Below are positions 34,064-46,736 of a DNA stretch of 48,917 nt, in pieces. The notes under the pieces were generated by a model. It was given only the letters and a program-made list of their open reading frames with translations, did no database searches and was not told the origin of the DNA. The position numbers and the translations under genes are program-made. The DNA is from Cruorifilaria tuberocauda (Eukaryota > Nematoda > Chromadorea > Rhabditida > Onchocercidae), in NCBI GenBank assembly GCA_013365365.1, contig JABVXU010000408.1, forward strand, positions 1 through 48,917. Direction: 5' to 3'. Numbering within the stretch: the first letter of the stretch is position 1; each line of letters starts with the position of its first letter.

Positions 34064-36700
34064 CTGCACAAAGTTCCAGGGAACAAACTAAATTTGTTTA
34101 ATAAATTATTCGGAATCTTCCACAAAAGTATTTTAAATCAATTTTGACAAGGTTTTGAATCTTAATTTTTCAGCATTTAAAATTTGATTCTAAGCGGATA
34201 TTAGGAAAAATTCAGAACCAGTTTATTTTCATTTCTGTAATGAAATTCCCAAACAACACATTTAACTAAAGCATATTTAATTGCTCGACTTGTTTTCGAA
34301 AAAATTTCATTAGAATTATCATATTGCAAAATTGCTGATCAGGTTTAGTCAGTGCTACAAACGGAATCATTTCCACAGTAGTTTTGTTTATTACTGGGAA
34401 CTGCTTCACTAAGGCGGTCACTTAAATATATATATATATTGTATATATGTTTGGATCGTATTACTGTTGCTGATATCGTTCCCGTCATTTGTTGACACTT
34501 CATCAATTAAATATGATATTTCATATGTGTGCTAAGGAAAGAATTGCTCATTGCTTGTTTCATTCGTCGGAAGAACGTTATTGAAGAAGATTGGATTTCT
34601 ATTCAGTTTTATTATCTACGAACTTGATGATACAGTTTATTCATGACAAGACAGCCTTGAAGTCGTTGTTATACGATGAATTCTTATTATTTTCATCATC
34701 ACATTCCACATTATTTTCATCATATTAAATCTGCTAGAAATTACCATTCGTAAGTTTAAAAAAGCAAACATTATAATTAGTTTTGGATAAATTTTTCATT
34801 AACTAATATCATTTGTTATTTAAAAATGCTATTTTCATTAATCAATACACTGATACAATATGTTTTCCCCTAGTGAAAGGTTAATATGATAATTGAACCA
34901 TATATGAATTCTCATGATTCTCACCAATCATTCTTCTTGAATGACGTGTGTAAAATTAAACTTTAAATCATCAACCTTTTTTTAGTTCAAATTTTTGAGT
35001 TAATAGTGATGAGAATGAACGAGGAAAAATGAAGAAAATAAGAAATTGACAATGATTGTAGTTTTTTATTACAAAAGAATGCACTTTTTTTTCTTAGTTA
35101 AATAGATAATATATTAAAAATTTTATGATTGCTTTTTTTTCTTTCACATACTGCAGTGAATAATAGTATGTGAAAAAAGAAAACTATTTTATCCGCGATC
35201 AGTTGAAATCAAATTTTCTGATGAAAGAGATAAATTATATGTTAAATAATTTTTCATTAACTATGATATGCTTCATGAAGTATGATATGCTACCATTATT
35301 ATATTAGTATTATATTATTGTATGAGACATTGCTTGCTATTATTATAGGAGATGTTATTATATAGTTGTCGACATATGCTAAATAATTTACTTTCAAATG
35401 ATGATAAGCTGCTTAGAATGAGAATGAAATTAAAATTAATTCCTTTTCTTTAATATTTCATCAATTAGTTAATGATTTTTTTTTCGTAAAGTTTTAGCGC
35501 GAACAACTTCAGTACATTTATTCTTCATTTTTTGTTTTCGTTTAAATATAATCATTTATGGAAACTAAGATCTAATGGATTTCATTTTTTCTGTAAACAT
35601 TGGAACCTAAACTAATTGGACTAATTTAGTTTTAAGCTAGAGATCTTTTATGATATTATAGGAAATTTTATCACTATAGTTAAACTTTGTCTGTATGAAA
35701 AAGAAAAATAAACTTACATTTCATATATATTTTTTGATTGAAGAGAAAAGGAATTTCAATACTGATAAAGTTCCTCTTAATGATAAGATCAGTTAGTCCA
35801 TCCGTTCTGAAAGATTTATTGAATATTATATCCAAATTCACTTAACTTTCTTCTATATATTTACCTACCTCATCATTTTCATTTATTATTGCTATATCAT
35901 ATAGTAAGATATAGCAGCAATAAATGCTTTTTCCTCTTGCTGTTGTAGGTGTTTTATCATAGGTAGTTTGATTCTTCTTGACATTATAAGAAAATTATCA
36001 GAAGTTATCAATGATAATAGAGTCAGTCATTTAATGGGGTTCCCTCAAAATAAATGTGCCATAACAAGAAATCGAATTGCTCGCAGCATGCTATTTAATA
36101 TTCATTTAAATATCGCAGTGAATAATAATTTTATAACATTTTCGAAATTCATTATGAACAAAAAGTCGAAATTTTAAGCTAAATTAAGTGACAACTGCTA
36201 ATTAATTAACTGAATGCTAATTGATTATCCAATTTAAGAAATTGAAAACTTTTATAAATATAGCTATTAATTCAGTTAAAAATATTTATAAGATAAATTT
36301 CTACAGAACACTTCATATCGTGAGATTATTTCGAAGAATCGAAATTTCACTTTCTCGCAACATTTCACTTGTCCTATATTTTCAATTTCGAATAAACCGT
36401 TCGTCACACTTTCAAAACAAAAACCTTTAATATAAGATATTATCAAAAGAATAGATTGACCTTTCGATGCTCAGGTCAATCATTCAGTATTCTTCACTCT
36501 ATCAGAGTTCTACTTTTAACATAATGACCTAAAATGTTTAGTGCATTACAACTGATTAACCATACTATTAAAACACAGCAAAGTTTCTGAAGGAATTTCT
36601 ATAGTAATTTCTCAATCAGTTACTAAAGATATCTCGAGAGTAAAATCCCGAATGATTCACCGCGGCATTAGAAGAGATGAATTCGTTGTTATTCTCGAGA
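34064..36700. other. Gene-free AT-rich interval upstream of rgl-1
   Basis: No convincing exon on either strand. The 69-codon frames at 35968-36177 and 36221-36430 are AT-driven and carry no motif. Additional 5' exons or promoters of rgl-1 could lie here. Confidence 0.5.
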
Positions 36701-39700
36701 ATGAGTAAGGATGGACAGTTAAATGTATCAAAATTAGGAAGCAATGCAATGATCGTGAGAGGTAATAGAGGCAGAGGAAATGAAATATCATTAAAATTTG
36801 TAGGAGACCTTCAGGAAGAATAATCGTATACTGTAATAAAGATGGTACAGAAAAGTAAGGCATTATCGGAAAGCAGGAGAGAACAGAGATTGATGAGATT
36901 TGCAATAGATTGATGAAGTGAGAAATAGAACAAATCTGTGGAGATTTGTAGTTTACTTTTAGTTACAAGGGTTGAAGTTGCATTGAATTGAATAGCGGAT
37001 AGGATCTCGAAAGTTCATAACCTCTATACTTGAGGATAATCAACAATATTTCTTATAAATTATAAATGAAGATTTAAGGAAGAATGTTTATGTATAACAT
37101 TTTTATGCGAGAATAATGTGAATAAATAAGTTACATATATCGATTATTCATACTATTCAATGCTATTCAATATTATTATTCTGATCACATTTCATTATTC
37201 AATTTTTAGTTTTTAGATGATTGATCATTGTATCGATTGATTGTGCGGAAGAACGTTGACTAACAAGGTATAGATTATGCTTCAAAATTTATCTCTATAT
37301 AATTCTTTATAATACTTCTTGAAAATATCACTGATTGTTGATTGATAGAAATTTATTTTAAGGTTCTTCCAATCGATTATCAGAATTGATCAGTATATTA
37401 ACGAATGACATGACAGCTGCGAAATATTTTGGTGAGGAGAAATTGGAGGATGCAATATATGCGATATACCTACGTAAAGTGCGCTATGTGTCACCAATAA
37501 ACCTAGATTCTTCGGTATTTCCTCTTTTTTTTTGTTGGACCATTCAAGACCGTAAACAATTGAAGCATACTCGAATGATGGTAGAAAAGGAATTAAATCT
37601 TGGCGTTAAATTCAGATTAACTTGAATAAAAAGTTGCGATCAGAAAGATGTTCGAATTTCATTACATTTCTTTGTTTGCATTATTGCAGATGAGCATTTT
37701 TAGGACAGTCGCGCATCGGATTATGGTTGTTCTGTGGATAACACATCGGATCACTTACAGTGGGAAACCATACGGGAACGAGTCATTCGTGCTGGAACAT
37801 TACAAAAATTAGTTGTAAATTTTTGTCCCATTATTATATTATAATGGAGAGGGAAGGACATGATGAAAAACAGTATTGTCTTTGATTTTTCGTGGTTATT
37901 GAGGAGAAATTATCTTATTTAAGTACTAGTTGAAGAATTTTTCATGATTTTTAAACGAGAGGCCAGGAAAAATCTCATCAGTAATAATATGAAGGAAACT
38001 AAAAATAACAGTTTAACTCTATGATTTTTACTTAAGCTGTCTCGAGAATATCAATACATCAGGATCGTTGTTTGTGTTGGGGTTTTGTATGCTTTTTAAT
38101 GATTTATTTACTGTTTTTGATTTCCAGGAGTGCCTTATAAGTGATGACATGCTAATGGATTCGAGACATTTTAATGTTTTTTTCGCCACTTATCGTTCTT
38201 TCGCATCTTGTTCCAGTGTACTTGAGCTTTTACTTCAACGTTATGTGTCTCTTGATATGAATTCGCTGGTAATTGGCAAAGCAAAAGCTATTACTTTGCA
38301 AAGGTCTTTTTTGAATTTATAGAAGTTGTAGGTTGAGCTGATGCTTTGCGAAACATATTCTTCCCTCTATGAATTGTTAAGGATGTTTTGCTTAATCCAT
38401 TATTATTCACTTTTTTGTTTTATTATCCCTTAAGAAATAGAAAACGTTATAATTCGCAAATTCGATATCTAGTGTGATATGCAATAATTGGTATTAGACT
38501 AAAAAACATGGGGTTCGAGAATGATTGAGATTGTATGACTTTAATTCTTTAAATATATTTGCTGGTAAATAAAAATTTCAGTTCTATACGTTCTGTAATA
38601 ATGTGTTGGTTGGAAATGTATCCTGAAGATTTCAATGAACCAAGTGCCGACTTTGCTACTTTAATGCGACTGATCGAGTTTGGCAGAATTCATAAAATTA
38701 CCGATGTGAGAACGAAAGCTCGGCAGTTGCGAGAAACCTATAAGCGTCAGGTTATGGATGGACGTTATTTAGGTAGGTGGATGTTGGTTAAGATTTACCA
38801 ATACCAAGTTTATTTTGTCTTTCTATTCTTGCATTTCATTTAACTCTTATATTCAGCAAAATTGAGTAAACAAGGCTGCTCTGAATACAGTTTCCGGAAT
38901 CACTTTTTTTGTTCTGCTAAAATCTTACTGGCATTTCGGAATGGAATTTTTATTGGATTTTCACTTCATGTAGTATCAATGAGTTTTTGATGTTCGAACT
39001 TTGTAGCACAAATACCTTCAATGGAGCAGTATGTCTTTAGCACAAATTACGACGCACCAGATTTCGATGCTTGTGTACAGAGGGCTAATATGTTTGATAT
39101 TCGAAGAGAGAATTGTGTGCAGATTGCTGAACAACTCACGTTTTGGGATGCGGTTAGACTTTCGTGCTAGCGGTTTGCCCAAAAGGATAAATGATTTGAT
39201 ATGGATTATGAAAAAATTATATCTACTAGAACAAAACACTTGATCCAAGTGGTCTCCTTCATTCAATCATTTTTATAGGAACTGTTTAAAGAGTTATTAC
39301 CACAGCAGTGTCAAGGTTGCGTATGGAATAAAAGGAATAAACGGGGACCAGAAACAGTGTATACTGTGAGGGCGACAATTGATCAGGTTCATTAATTTAC
39401 ATAAAGAAGTATCATGCTTTGATTTTTAATAAATTTAACCCTTAAATAAAATAGAGGACGTTCTTGTTGAAGTTCTACCAAATTCTTATATTAATCATTT
39501 ATGATTTTAAAGGATTAAGATTTTTAAAATTCTAAATCTTTGTACATCTTGTAATATCGCACAAATGTCTTTATTAATTCGATTTTTTCCTAATAATTCA
39601 GTTTTAATATCATGTTGTAAGAAATTCTTATATGAAAATAGCTGATTTATTTTCAGTTCAATGCCGTTGTTCAAAAAGTGATGACTAGTATAGTCCTTCC

Positions 39701-42700
39701 GGATTGTCGATCTGATTTTCGGGCGAAAATAATCGCAAAGTGGATCGATGTTGCTAGGGTTTATTTGAACATTAATATCAGTTTTCGTAGTATTAAATTT
39801 TTTCCTAGTCCACTGAACATAGAATCATTTTGGTCATACAGCATATTTTTTTGTAGCAAAATCTTTTTCAGGAACTGAGAGCTTTGAAAAATTTTTCGTC
39901 ATTAAAAGCAATTATATCAACGCTTCAATCTGAACCGGTTCACAGGCTGAAATCAACGTGGGCACAAGTTCCTAGGTACTAAACTTCCTTGTTCAAGAAT
40001 TTGAATTTGTTCGATACTAAAAGGAATAGATAAATTACTGTTTTCCAGTGCGTCATTAGCTGAATTCCGTGAATTAGCATCAATATTTGATGCAGATGAT
40101 GATGGTGAAGAACGTCGGGCTAGACAAATTCTTGAAGAAGTATGATTTATATATGCTTATTCTTTTATAAATGTTCGAATCGCCTTAAATTAATATACGA
40201 GTATACTCTAAATTTCAAAAATATTAGAACTTTCTTGCATACCACATATTTTATTAATTTTATTATAAGGAGGGCACAGCAAAGAAATCACCGTTAAGGC
40301 GACCACAGCTTATTCAGAATTGTCGAAGAACAAAAAGTGATGTTAATTTAGCTGAATCTCAGGGGACAGTACCCTATCTGGGTACTTTCCTCACCGACCT
40401 TTCTATGATTGACCAGGCCAATCCAGATTTCACTGAGGGTAAGCTCATCTTCATAAAATATTTATTTGAAAAATGGATCTTATTAAATTACATCTATTGA
40501 ATATCATTTTGTTCCTAGATGGCCTGATAAATTTTGAAAAGCGACGAAAGGAATTCGAAATAATTGCCAAAATTCGTCTTTTCCAATCTGCTTGCCGTGC
40601 CTACAAGATCCCGATGGACATGGCATTCTGCTCATGGTTTTGCTTTCTTCCGGCACTGGATGAAAATCAATGGTTATTTTTATTTTAGTTGTATTATTCA
40701 TTTTCCACTATTGGCAACCCAACATTTTTCAAGTTTAGAAATCCGTTTATATCTTCCTCATCGCAAATTTCATACATGAAACGACTATTGTAATTTATTT
40801 TACATGAAACTGTTGTAAAATCTATTTTTTCATCTTGATTGAAGATTGAAGATTCCAGTAAATCAGTTCAACAGTAGTGTTGTTTAATTTTTGTTTAATA
40901 TATTAATTTTTTTTCATTTGTTTTTTTTGTAAACACTTCGAAACTTAGAAATTACATGCTATACCATAATAACGTTTCTTCTTCATCTTCTTTATGAAAT
41001 GTATAAATCCGTTTATCATTGCCTTCAATCTAAATTTTTTCGCCACCCAGACATTCTGTGAATATTTGCTGTAAACTTTTCGGAGATTTACTTTTTTTGT
41101 CTCTAAATGAAATCGCAACATTGCTTATTGCATATGGGTGGAAAATTTTCTATATTTCTATATAGTTGTTTTATCCGTGATCGTTTTAACTCTTAAAAAG
41201 TTGAAATAGATTTTTTTTTAGTTTCGCAAGGTCGTTAGAAGTGGAATTACCGACTAATCAAGCAGATCCATCGAAGCCACTTCGACCATCACAACTATCA
41301 AAAGTGTAAAATTTTCATTTAGTACTTTGAATAATGGTAAACAGAAGTGATATCTTTCAGAAAGCCCATTTATTATCGAAAGACTAAACAAAAGTTATAT
41401 GATGTTTTAGGAATACATTGTCGCAGTTAATGTCAGGCATGAGTACAGACGAGAATCCAAATGATAGCGGACAAATATCCAATGATTCAGGTATCGTAAC
41501 TGAAGATTTATGGTACGATGGTATCACCAAGTCATTTGCGGAGAAAACAATAACTCCCTTTAATCCATTTGGTATTGTTTCCTCACGATCATTTACTGCT
41601 CCTTCAACGCCAGCTAACACAACTCTCTGGAAAGGTGGTTAGTTTTGTGCTTCCTTATAATATTATTTATTTATTTATTTTTTTTGTTGATTAAAGCTCT
41701 GTTCTTATCTTGAGCTAATTTTAGATAAATTATGGTAGAGAAAAGGGTTTACATTTTTTTTATGGGAATAAGAAAACTAAAGTTTACCAAGATAGATTTT
41801 ACCACGAAAAACTTTGTACTTTTTAGGTAGTGAATTTAGTCCTGCTGTAACTTTTTCACATCAACGGTCAACAAGTGGTGGTTGGGAGAAGAAGCATAAT
41901 TCGAATGACGTCAGTGTTGGTAGTCCATTGAATTCTTACGGTAACATGGTGAGTTTTTATCAGTTTCATCCGAATAATATCGAATTATTTAATGTGTGTT
42001 GTACTGATACTCGAATCTAACAATTTTAAGAACAGGCAATGGAATTTGCAATACAGCCTTGTATGAAACGTTTTAGTGGAAGAGAAATGTAAGGTATTTT
42101 GTGGCATCATCGTTTTATCACATTTCCTATGTTTCCGCTCTTTTCAAAAAAACGTACTAAATAAAGCAAAATTTCGGTTTATGATAACATTGTTCAGAGT
42201 TTTTCTTTCCAGATTAACAATAATAAAAACATGGTGGATTACTATAATAAAAATTTTTTGCATGTTTCCACAGTGAAGCATTGCGAATTTCAATCAAATG
42301 TTCAATTATCGTTTTTACAGACACCGGAAACATCATCAGGTTCATGCGTTTCGGCCACTTCATTGCAACAGAAAGTCCCTTTTCATCTTGCCCGAATCGC
42401 TTTAGATGATTCGATGAAGGATGATACGGGCACAGCTAACTATAAATGTGTTAAGGTTTGTTGAGGAAATTTAATTGTCTTTAGATATCTAAGAAATAAA
42501 TAAATTATATACCAGATAAGTTCTACAAAATTATTATAAATGTGATAATGATTCATATGGTTTACATCTGACTTACATGAATTGCTAGACAAAGCCAATA
42601 TTTAGTACATTACTGTTTGTTTTTTTATTTTTTTTGTAATCAAATTGCAAAATCATATTTTTAGATTATAAGTGGTGATAGGATGCCAGAATTAATTGAA

Positions 42701-43234
42701 AGAACATTGGAAAAGCATCTTATTCATGGTGATCATTCAGAATATTGTCTCGTACAGCTCTTGCCTGATGGATGTGAGTTTCGAGTAGCAGTATGAATTT
42801 CGTGCTGAGGATTTTTTTGAAGACCTAAAATTTTTCAATCTCCTCTTTGTTTTACTCAGAATTTCGATTAAATTATGAAACTATGAAACGAAGTAAGAAG
42901 AGATTTATTGGAAAGAGAAGTTTTGTAGAGTATATTATTTAGAATTATTTGCCAAAAAATTTTACATTTCTGAATTTTCTGTTTTCATTAAAATTTTTCC
43001 ACTTGAATTTTCTTTAAAATTTTTCTTTATTTAGGTGAATTTTGTTTACCAGAGAAATGTAATCCATATTATGCTGTAGCGCCAGATCCTACTTCAACAA
43101 TGTTGAACTTTGTTTTGCGGCGAAAAAGCGATGCAGAGCGAATGGGAATTTCAGGTGGTGTTGCACCATATTCTAAAAAATTAAATAAGATAAAACGGTG
43201 CAATTTATTGCGATGGAGTAGCGGTTATCTGTGA
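36701..43234 (+). CDS. rgl-1: Ral guanine-nucleotide exchange factor, RGL/RalGDS type
   Basis: Eighteen exons: 36701-36761 (tentative), 37363-37514, 37704-37814, 38128-38303, 38582-38772, 39007-39152, 39279-39386, 39657-39758, 39872-39975, 40049-40139, 40270-40438, 40519-40672, 41222-41305, 41411-41634, 41827-41948, 42321-42455, 42665-42773 and 43035-43234. They join to about 812 residues; human RGL1 has 768. The protein activates Ral and is itself recruited by Ras or Rap. Domains in order: the REM/RasGEF-N domain (about 50-230, with [24 protein letters not shown] and [12 protein letters not shown]), the CDC25-type catalytic domain (about 265-520, with [50 protein letters not shown] at 446-458 and [13 protein letters not shown]), a Ser-rich linker, and a C-terminal Ras-association domain (about 700-790). 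Every junction is in phase. The first exon is the weakest part: it is supported only by phase, a start codon and a good donor. The donor at 41634 may instead be at 41637, which would add one residue. Confidence 0.92.
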
Positions 43235-44068
43235 GCTTATGGATTTTTGAAGCGGAAATTTATTTAGTTACTTAAGAATCTTACATTATTAGAATAATAT
43301 ACGCTATCATTTTTTGACACTCTCTTAATATATTAAGTGGATTATAAAAGTTGAAATGTAGATAGTCTTTTTTCTGCTTAAGTGAAATTTTGCGTAGAGT
43401 CCACATTTGCAATGATGTCATTATTGCTTTTGGTAATGAATCAGCAGTCATACATTCGGCATATTAATTTTTATAGCGTATCTTAAGTCGTTAGTATTAA
43501 TTTCTATTATTATCATCATTTGATTGGACGAATTTCGCTGGTTGGTATGCATTACTGTACAGTCATAAATGAGAGGAAGAAATAGGATTTGATAAGTGGT
43601 AACCTCAAAAAATTTTCTGATATCTATTACATTTTTTATTTTGCTTATAATAATTATTATTATCACATCAATATATTCTCTATTTAAAAAAAATCTTAAA
43701 AATGTATGATTCTAAGATTTTTGGATGCTTTTTGATAGTTTGGATTTATCCAAACTTTCCTTACACCTGTAAAACAATCATTAATTCGTCCTTTATGTTC
43801 ATATGCGTTGGTTTTATCATTCTCTTCCCACTCGTAATTATCGAAGTTGCGAGATTGGGGTTACTATTTTTTGAATCTCAGAAGTATGCAGAATTTCCGT
43901 TAGTTATGCTGTCGGAAAAATAAAACTTTATGAAAATATAGAACTTTAAAATGTTGTCTAGATGATTGATATAGATTTATCCATAATTGATAGCAAGCTT
44001 GTAGCATTATTTTATTTAATATCCTTAAATTATTTTCCCCACTGTAATGATTATGTTGCAGATTATTG

Positions 44069-44131
44069 CATCAACAGTATTTAATGAAGAATAATATAAA
44101 TTAGTATTTAATGAAGAATAATATAAATTAA
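44069..44131. repeat. 31-bp tandem duplication
   Basis: AGTATTTAATGAAGAATAAT plus eleven further bases occurs twice in direct succession. Confidence 0.75.
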
Positions 44132-46044
44132 TTTATTTTATTATATAATAATCAAAGAAGAGTTTTCTTTTCTTACGCGAAATTAGCAAAGAAGATTTAA
44201 AATTTTAAATCTTTAATTTTAAACAATATATTTTTTCGTTTAAGATTTGAGAACTTCATTATTGAAAAAGATGTAGTTAGCAGCATGAGTTTAAAATTTA
44301 CTGTTGTTTTGTAAGCTTCTTTTTTCCATTGGAATATTACTCCATTGGAAAGAATTCATCAATGATAGTTAGCTTTCATTCATTACATCAGCGGGGTCCA
44401 TTACTTAATTCTCATTTATTCTTTGAAATCATTGTAAAAATTAAATATTATTACGAATTTTTAGGAATATATTTATTCAGATGTCAAGATTCGATTTTAA
44501 TTGACATCATACCTATTACCTCTATGAAATATTGTTCTGAAGTGCTAATTTATCATTTTGAATCCACTTAACAATCATATAGTGGCTTTATTCAGAATAT
44601 CATCTTCGATTTCTAAATTTTGATATTAAGTCTCGTGCGATTGGTATTTTGTTCGTATTTATTAAATTATCACTTAACCTCTTTTCTACAATTATTTTGA
44701 ATTGTAAATTTTTAGACTGAAATGAAGTAATAAATTTTTGAATTTTAAGAAATTCCAATTTTTATAAATATTATTGTGCAGGAAATGTCACCTATAAAAC
44801 ATATTTTGTATATTATTTTACGATGTATTATCGATGTTATTTTTGATAATAACATAATGATGAACTGCATTCATGATATTAATGACTGCTTAATTTGATG
44901 CGATGATTTGAAATCTTTCTCTCTTACTGTTTTACTTTGTTTACATATTTATTTCATTAATTTATAGGTAAAGTCGATAAAAGATGTAGCAGGAATATTT
45001 TGTAAGTAAATGTATTATATGATCAGTTATTAAAAAGTTTTGCTTTATCCTCAGTTGTTTGCTTCCTTGAAGGGATCAAGTCCTTCTCCTGTCAATGATC
45101 TATCATTTCAGAAAATGAAAACTTAAGAATTATAATAAAAATAATGATATCGTTGTACTTCTGTGCTTCAGTGATTTATTCTCATTATTGTATCTGTTTA
45201 TGATATAAATATCACCTCAGTTTTACATTCTGGTTGAACAAACTAATCTATATTTCTCTAAAAATTTTCAAAATTAAAAATTTAAAAAAATTGAAAAAAA
45301 TCTCATGCGAATGAACATACTGATTCTTCATTTATATTTTTCGATTCAAATTTTCATAAACTATAGAGTGAACTCCACCGGAAGTTGCGAAGCAAATTAT
45401 CGTATTGATTACAAATAGGAAATAAACTTTGGAAGCTAATCTGATATTTCCTCTTACATGATTTCGATAACTTCAAGATCATTTTCAAAGTCTAAGTGTT
45501 AAGTTATTAAAAAAATATCGAAGTATGGATGCTAAGTATAGATATTCAAAGTACAGATGTTAAGTTATAGAAAAAATGGACCGATTATTTGAGTATTCTC
45601 CTGAAAGAGAACTGATTTACGGAAATGGATTTTTGTCATCTCAAGCTATTAAAGATATTTCGATAATTTTCATGCAGTGACAAATTGTACAAGATTAATT
45701 CTCTTATCATTCAATAATTTTCCAATAGGGGAAAGGTCAAGATTGCTTGTGCATTCTTCCTGTATAATTTATTATAATGCATTAAAATTTTCAAATGATT
45801 ATTACAAAAACTTTTTGAGAAAATTAAATTTTGTTAAAATTAATATTCAATTGTATTTTAACTTATATGTTTGTAATACAATGAGTGAATTGTTTTTTTA
45901 AAGGTTAATTGTTTCATGAATATAAGTTGTTAAACTTAGGCTATACTGAAGTTTCTTAGTGAAGTAAAAGCATTTATTATTCTAAGCAATTTGTATTAAT
46001 ATTAACAGTATCATAATACTAAATGTTTTATATAAACAAAATAT

Positions 46045-46082
46045 TTATTTATTTATTTATTTGTTTATTTATTTATTCATTC
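46045..46082. repeat. (TTTA)n run
   Basis: About nine TTTA/TTTG/TTCA tetramers in a row. It is a simple repeat. Confidence 0.8.
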
Positions 46083-46736
46083 AAACAAATGTTTTTAGCT
46101 AAAAATATGCAAATTCTTTTTTTATTGAAATACATTTTTGGAGTGCAAATGCAAATTTCTTATCTGCACACTGTGGAACTATTAAAATGATGAAAAATGA
46201 ATTTTGCAATATTTATCAAATTTCGTCAAAGTATATTATCACTTATTAGAGTGTTATTTATGCTCGTTGGTGCTATTTAGGTTAGTATTGAAATGCTATG
46301 GTAGTTTTCAAATTTTCAAATATAAAAAAACTTTCACTAAATTTTCCTTTTAAAAAAGGAATTTCATTTTTCTGTTTGTTTGTTTTCTTACTTAAATTAG
46401 GCATAAGATATTCGTATTAAAAAAAGAAAAAATACAAAGTATTTTCAGATTCTATATTTTAATCTCTATACTTTAAATACGAAAAGTCTATACTTTAAGT
46501 CTATACTTTAAATATGAAATGATATATTTTAATTTTAATTATTATTAGAACAAATTTGTAAATGTTATAAAATTTTCATTTCAAAAAAATCATTCAATTT
46601 TATTTTACATCTTTAACTTTCATGAAATTAGCAGTCATTTAATGAGCTTTTTCAAGTTGCAGAAGCTTTTAAAGAGGAAAAGAGAAAAGTTAAGAGTTCA
46701 TTCAACTTCATTACAATATTTCATTATTAAGTGATA

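Larger units (their letters stand above)
43235..46736. other. Gene-free AT-rich interval between rgl-1 and the SH3-SH2 gene
   Basis: No exon recognised. It contains a 31-bp tandem duplication at 44069-44130 (TATTTAATGAAGAATAATATAAATTAG type) and a TTTA tetramer run at about 46045-46080. Frames of 70-80 codons are AT-rich chance frames without motifs. Confidence 0.55.

Noticed and set aside
36657..36905. 82-codon minus-strand frame rich in Leu, Ser and Ile
   Set aside because: It is antisense to the candidate first exon of rgl-1 and has no acceptor before its start or recognisable motif.
38505..38530. GGTTCGAGAATGA resembling a tRNA B box
   Set aside because: No matching A box or cloverleaf arms were found in the surrounding sequence.
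42034..42091. Possible extra exon of rgl-1 between AACAG and a GTAAGG donor
   Set aside because: It would leave phase 2, while the next exon requires phase 0, and the neighbouring exons already join in frame without it.
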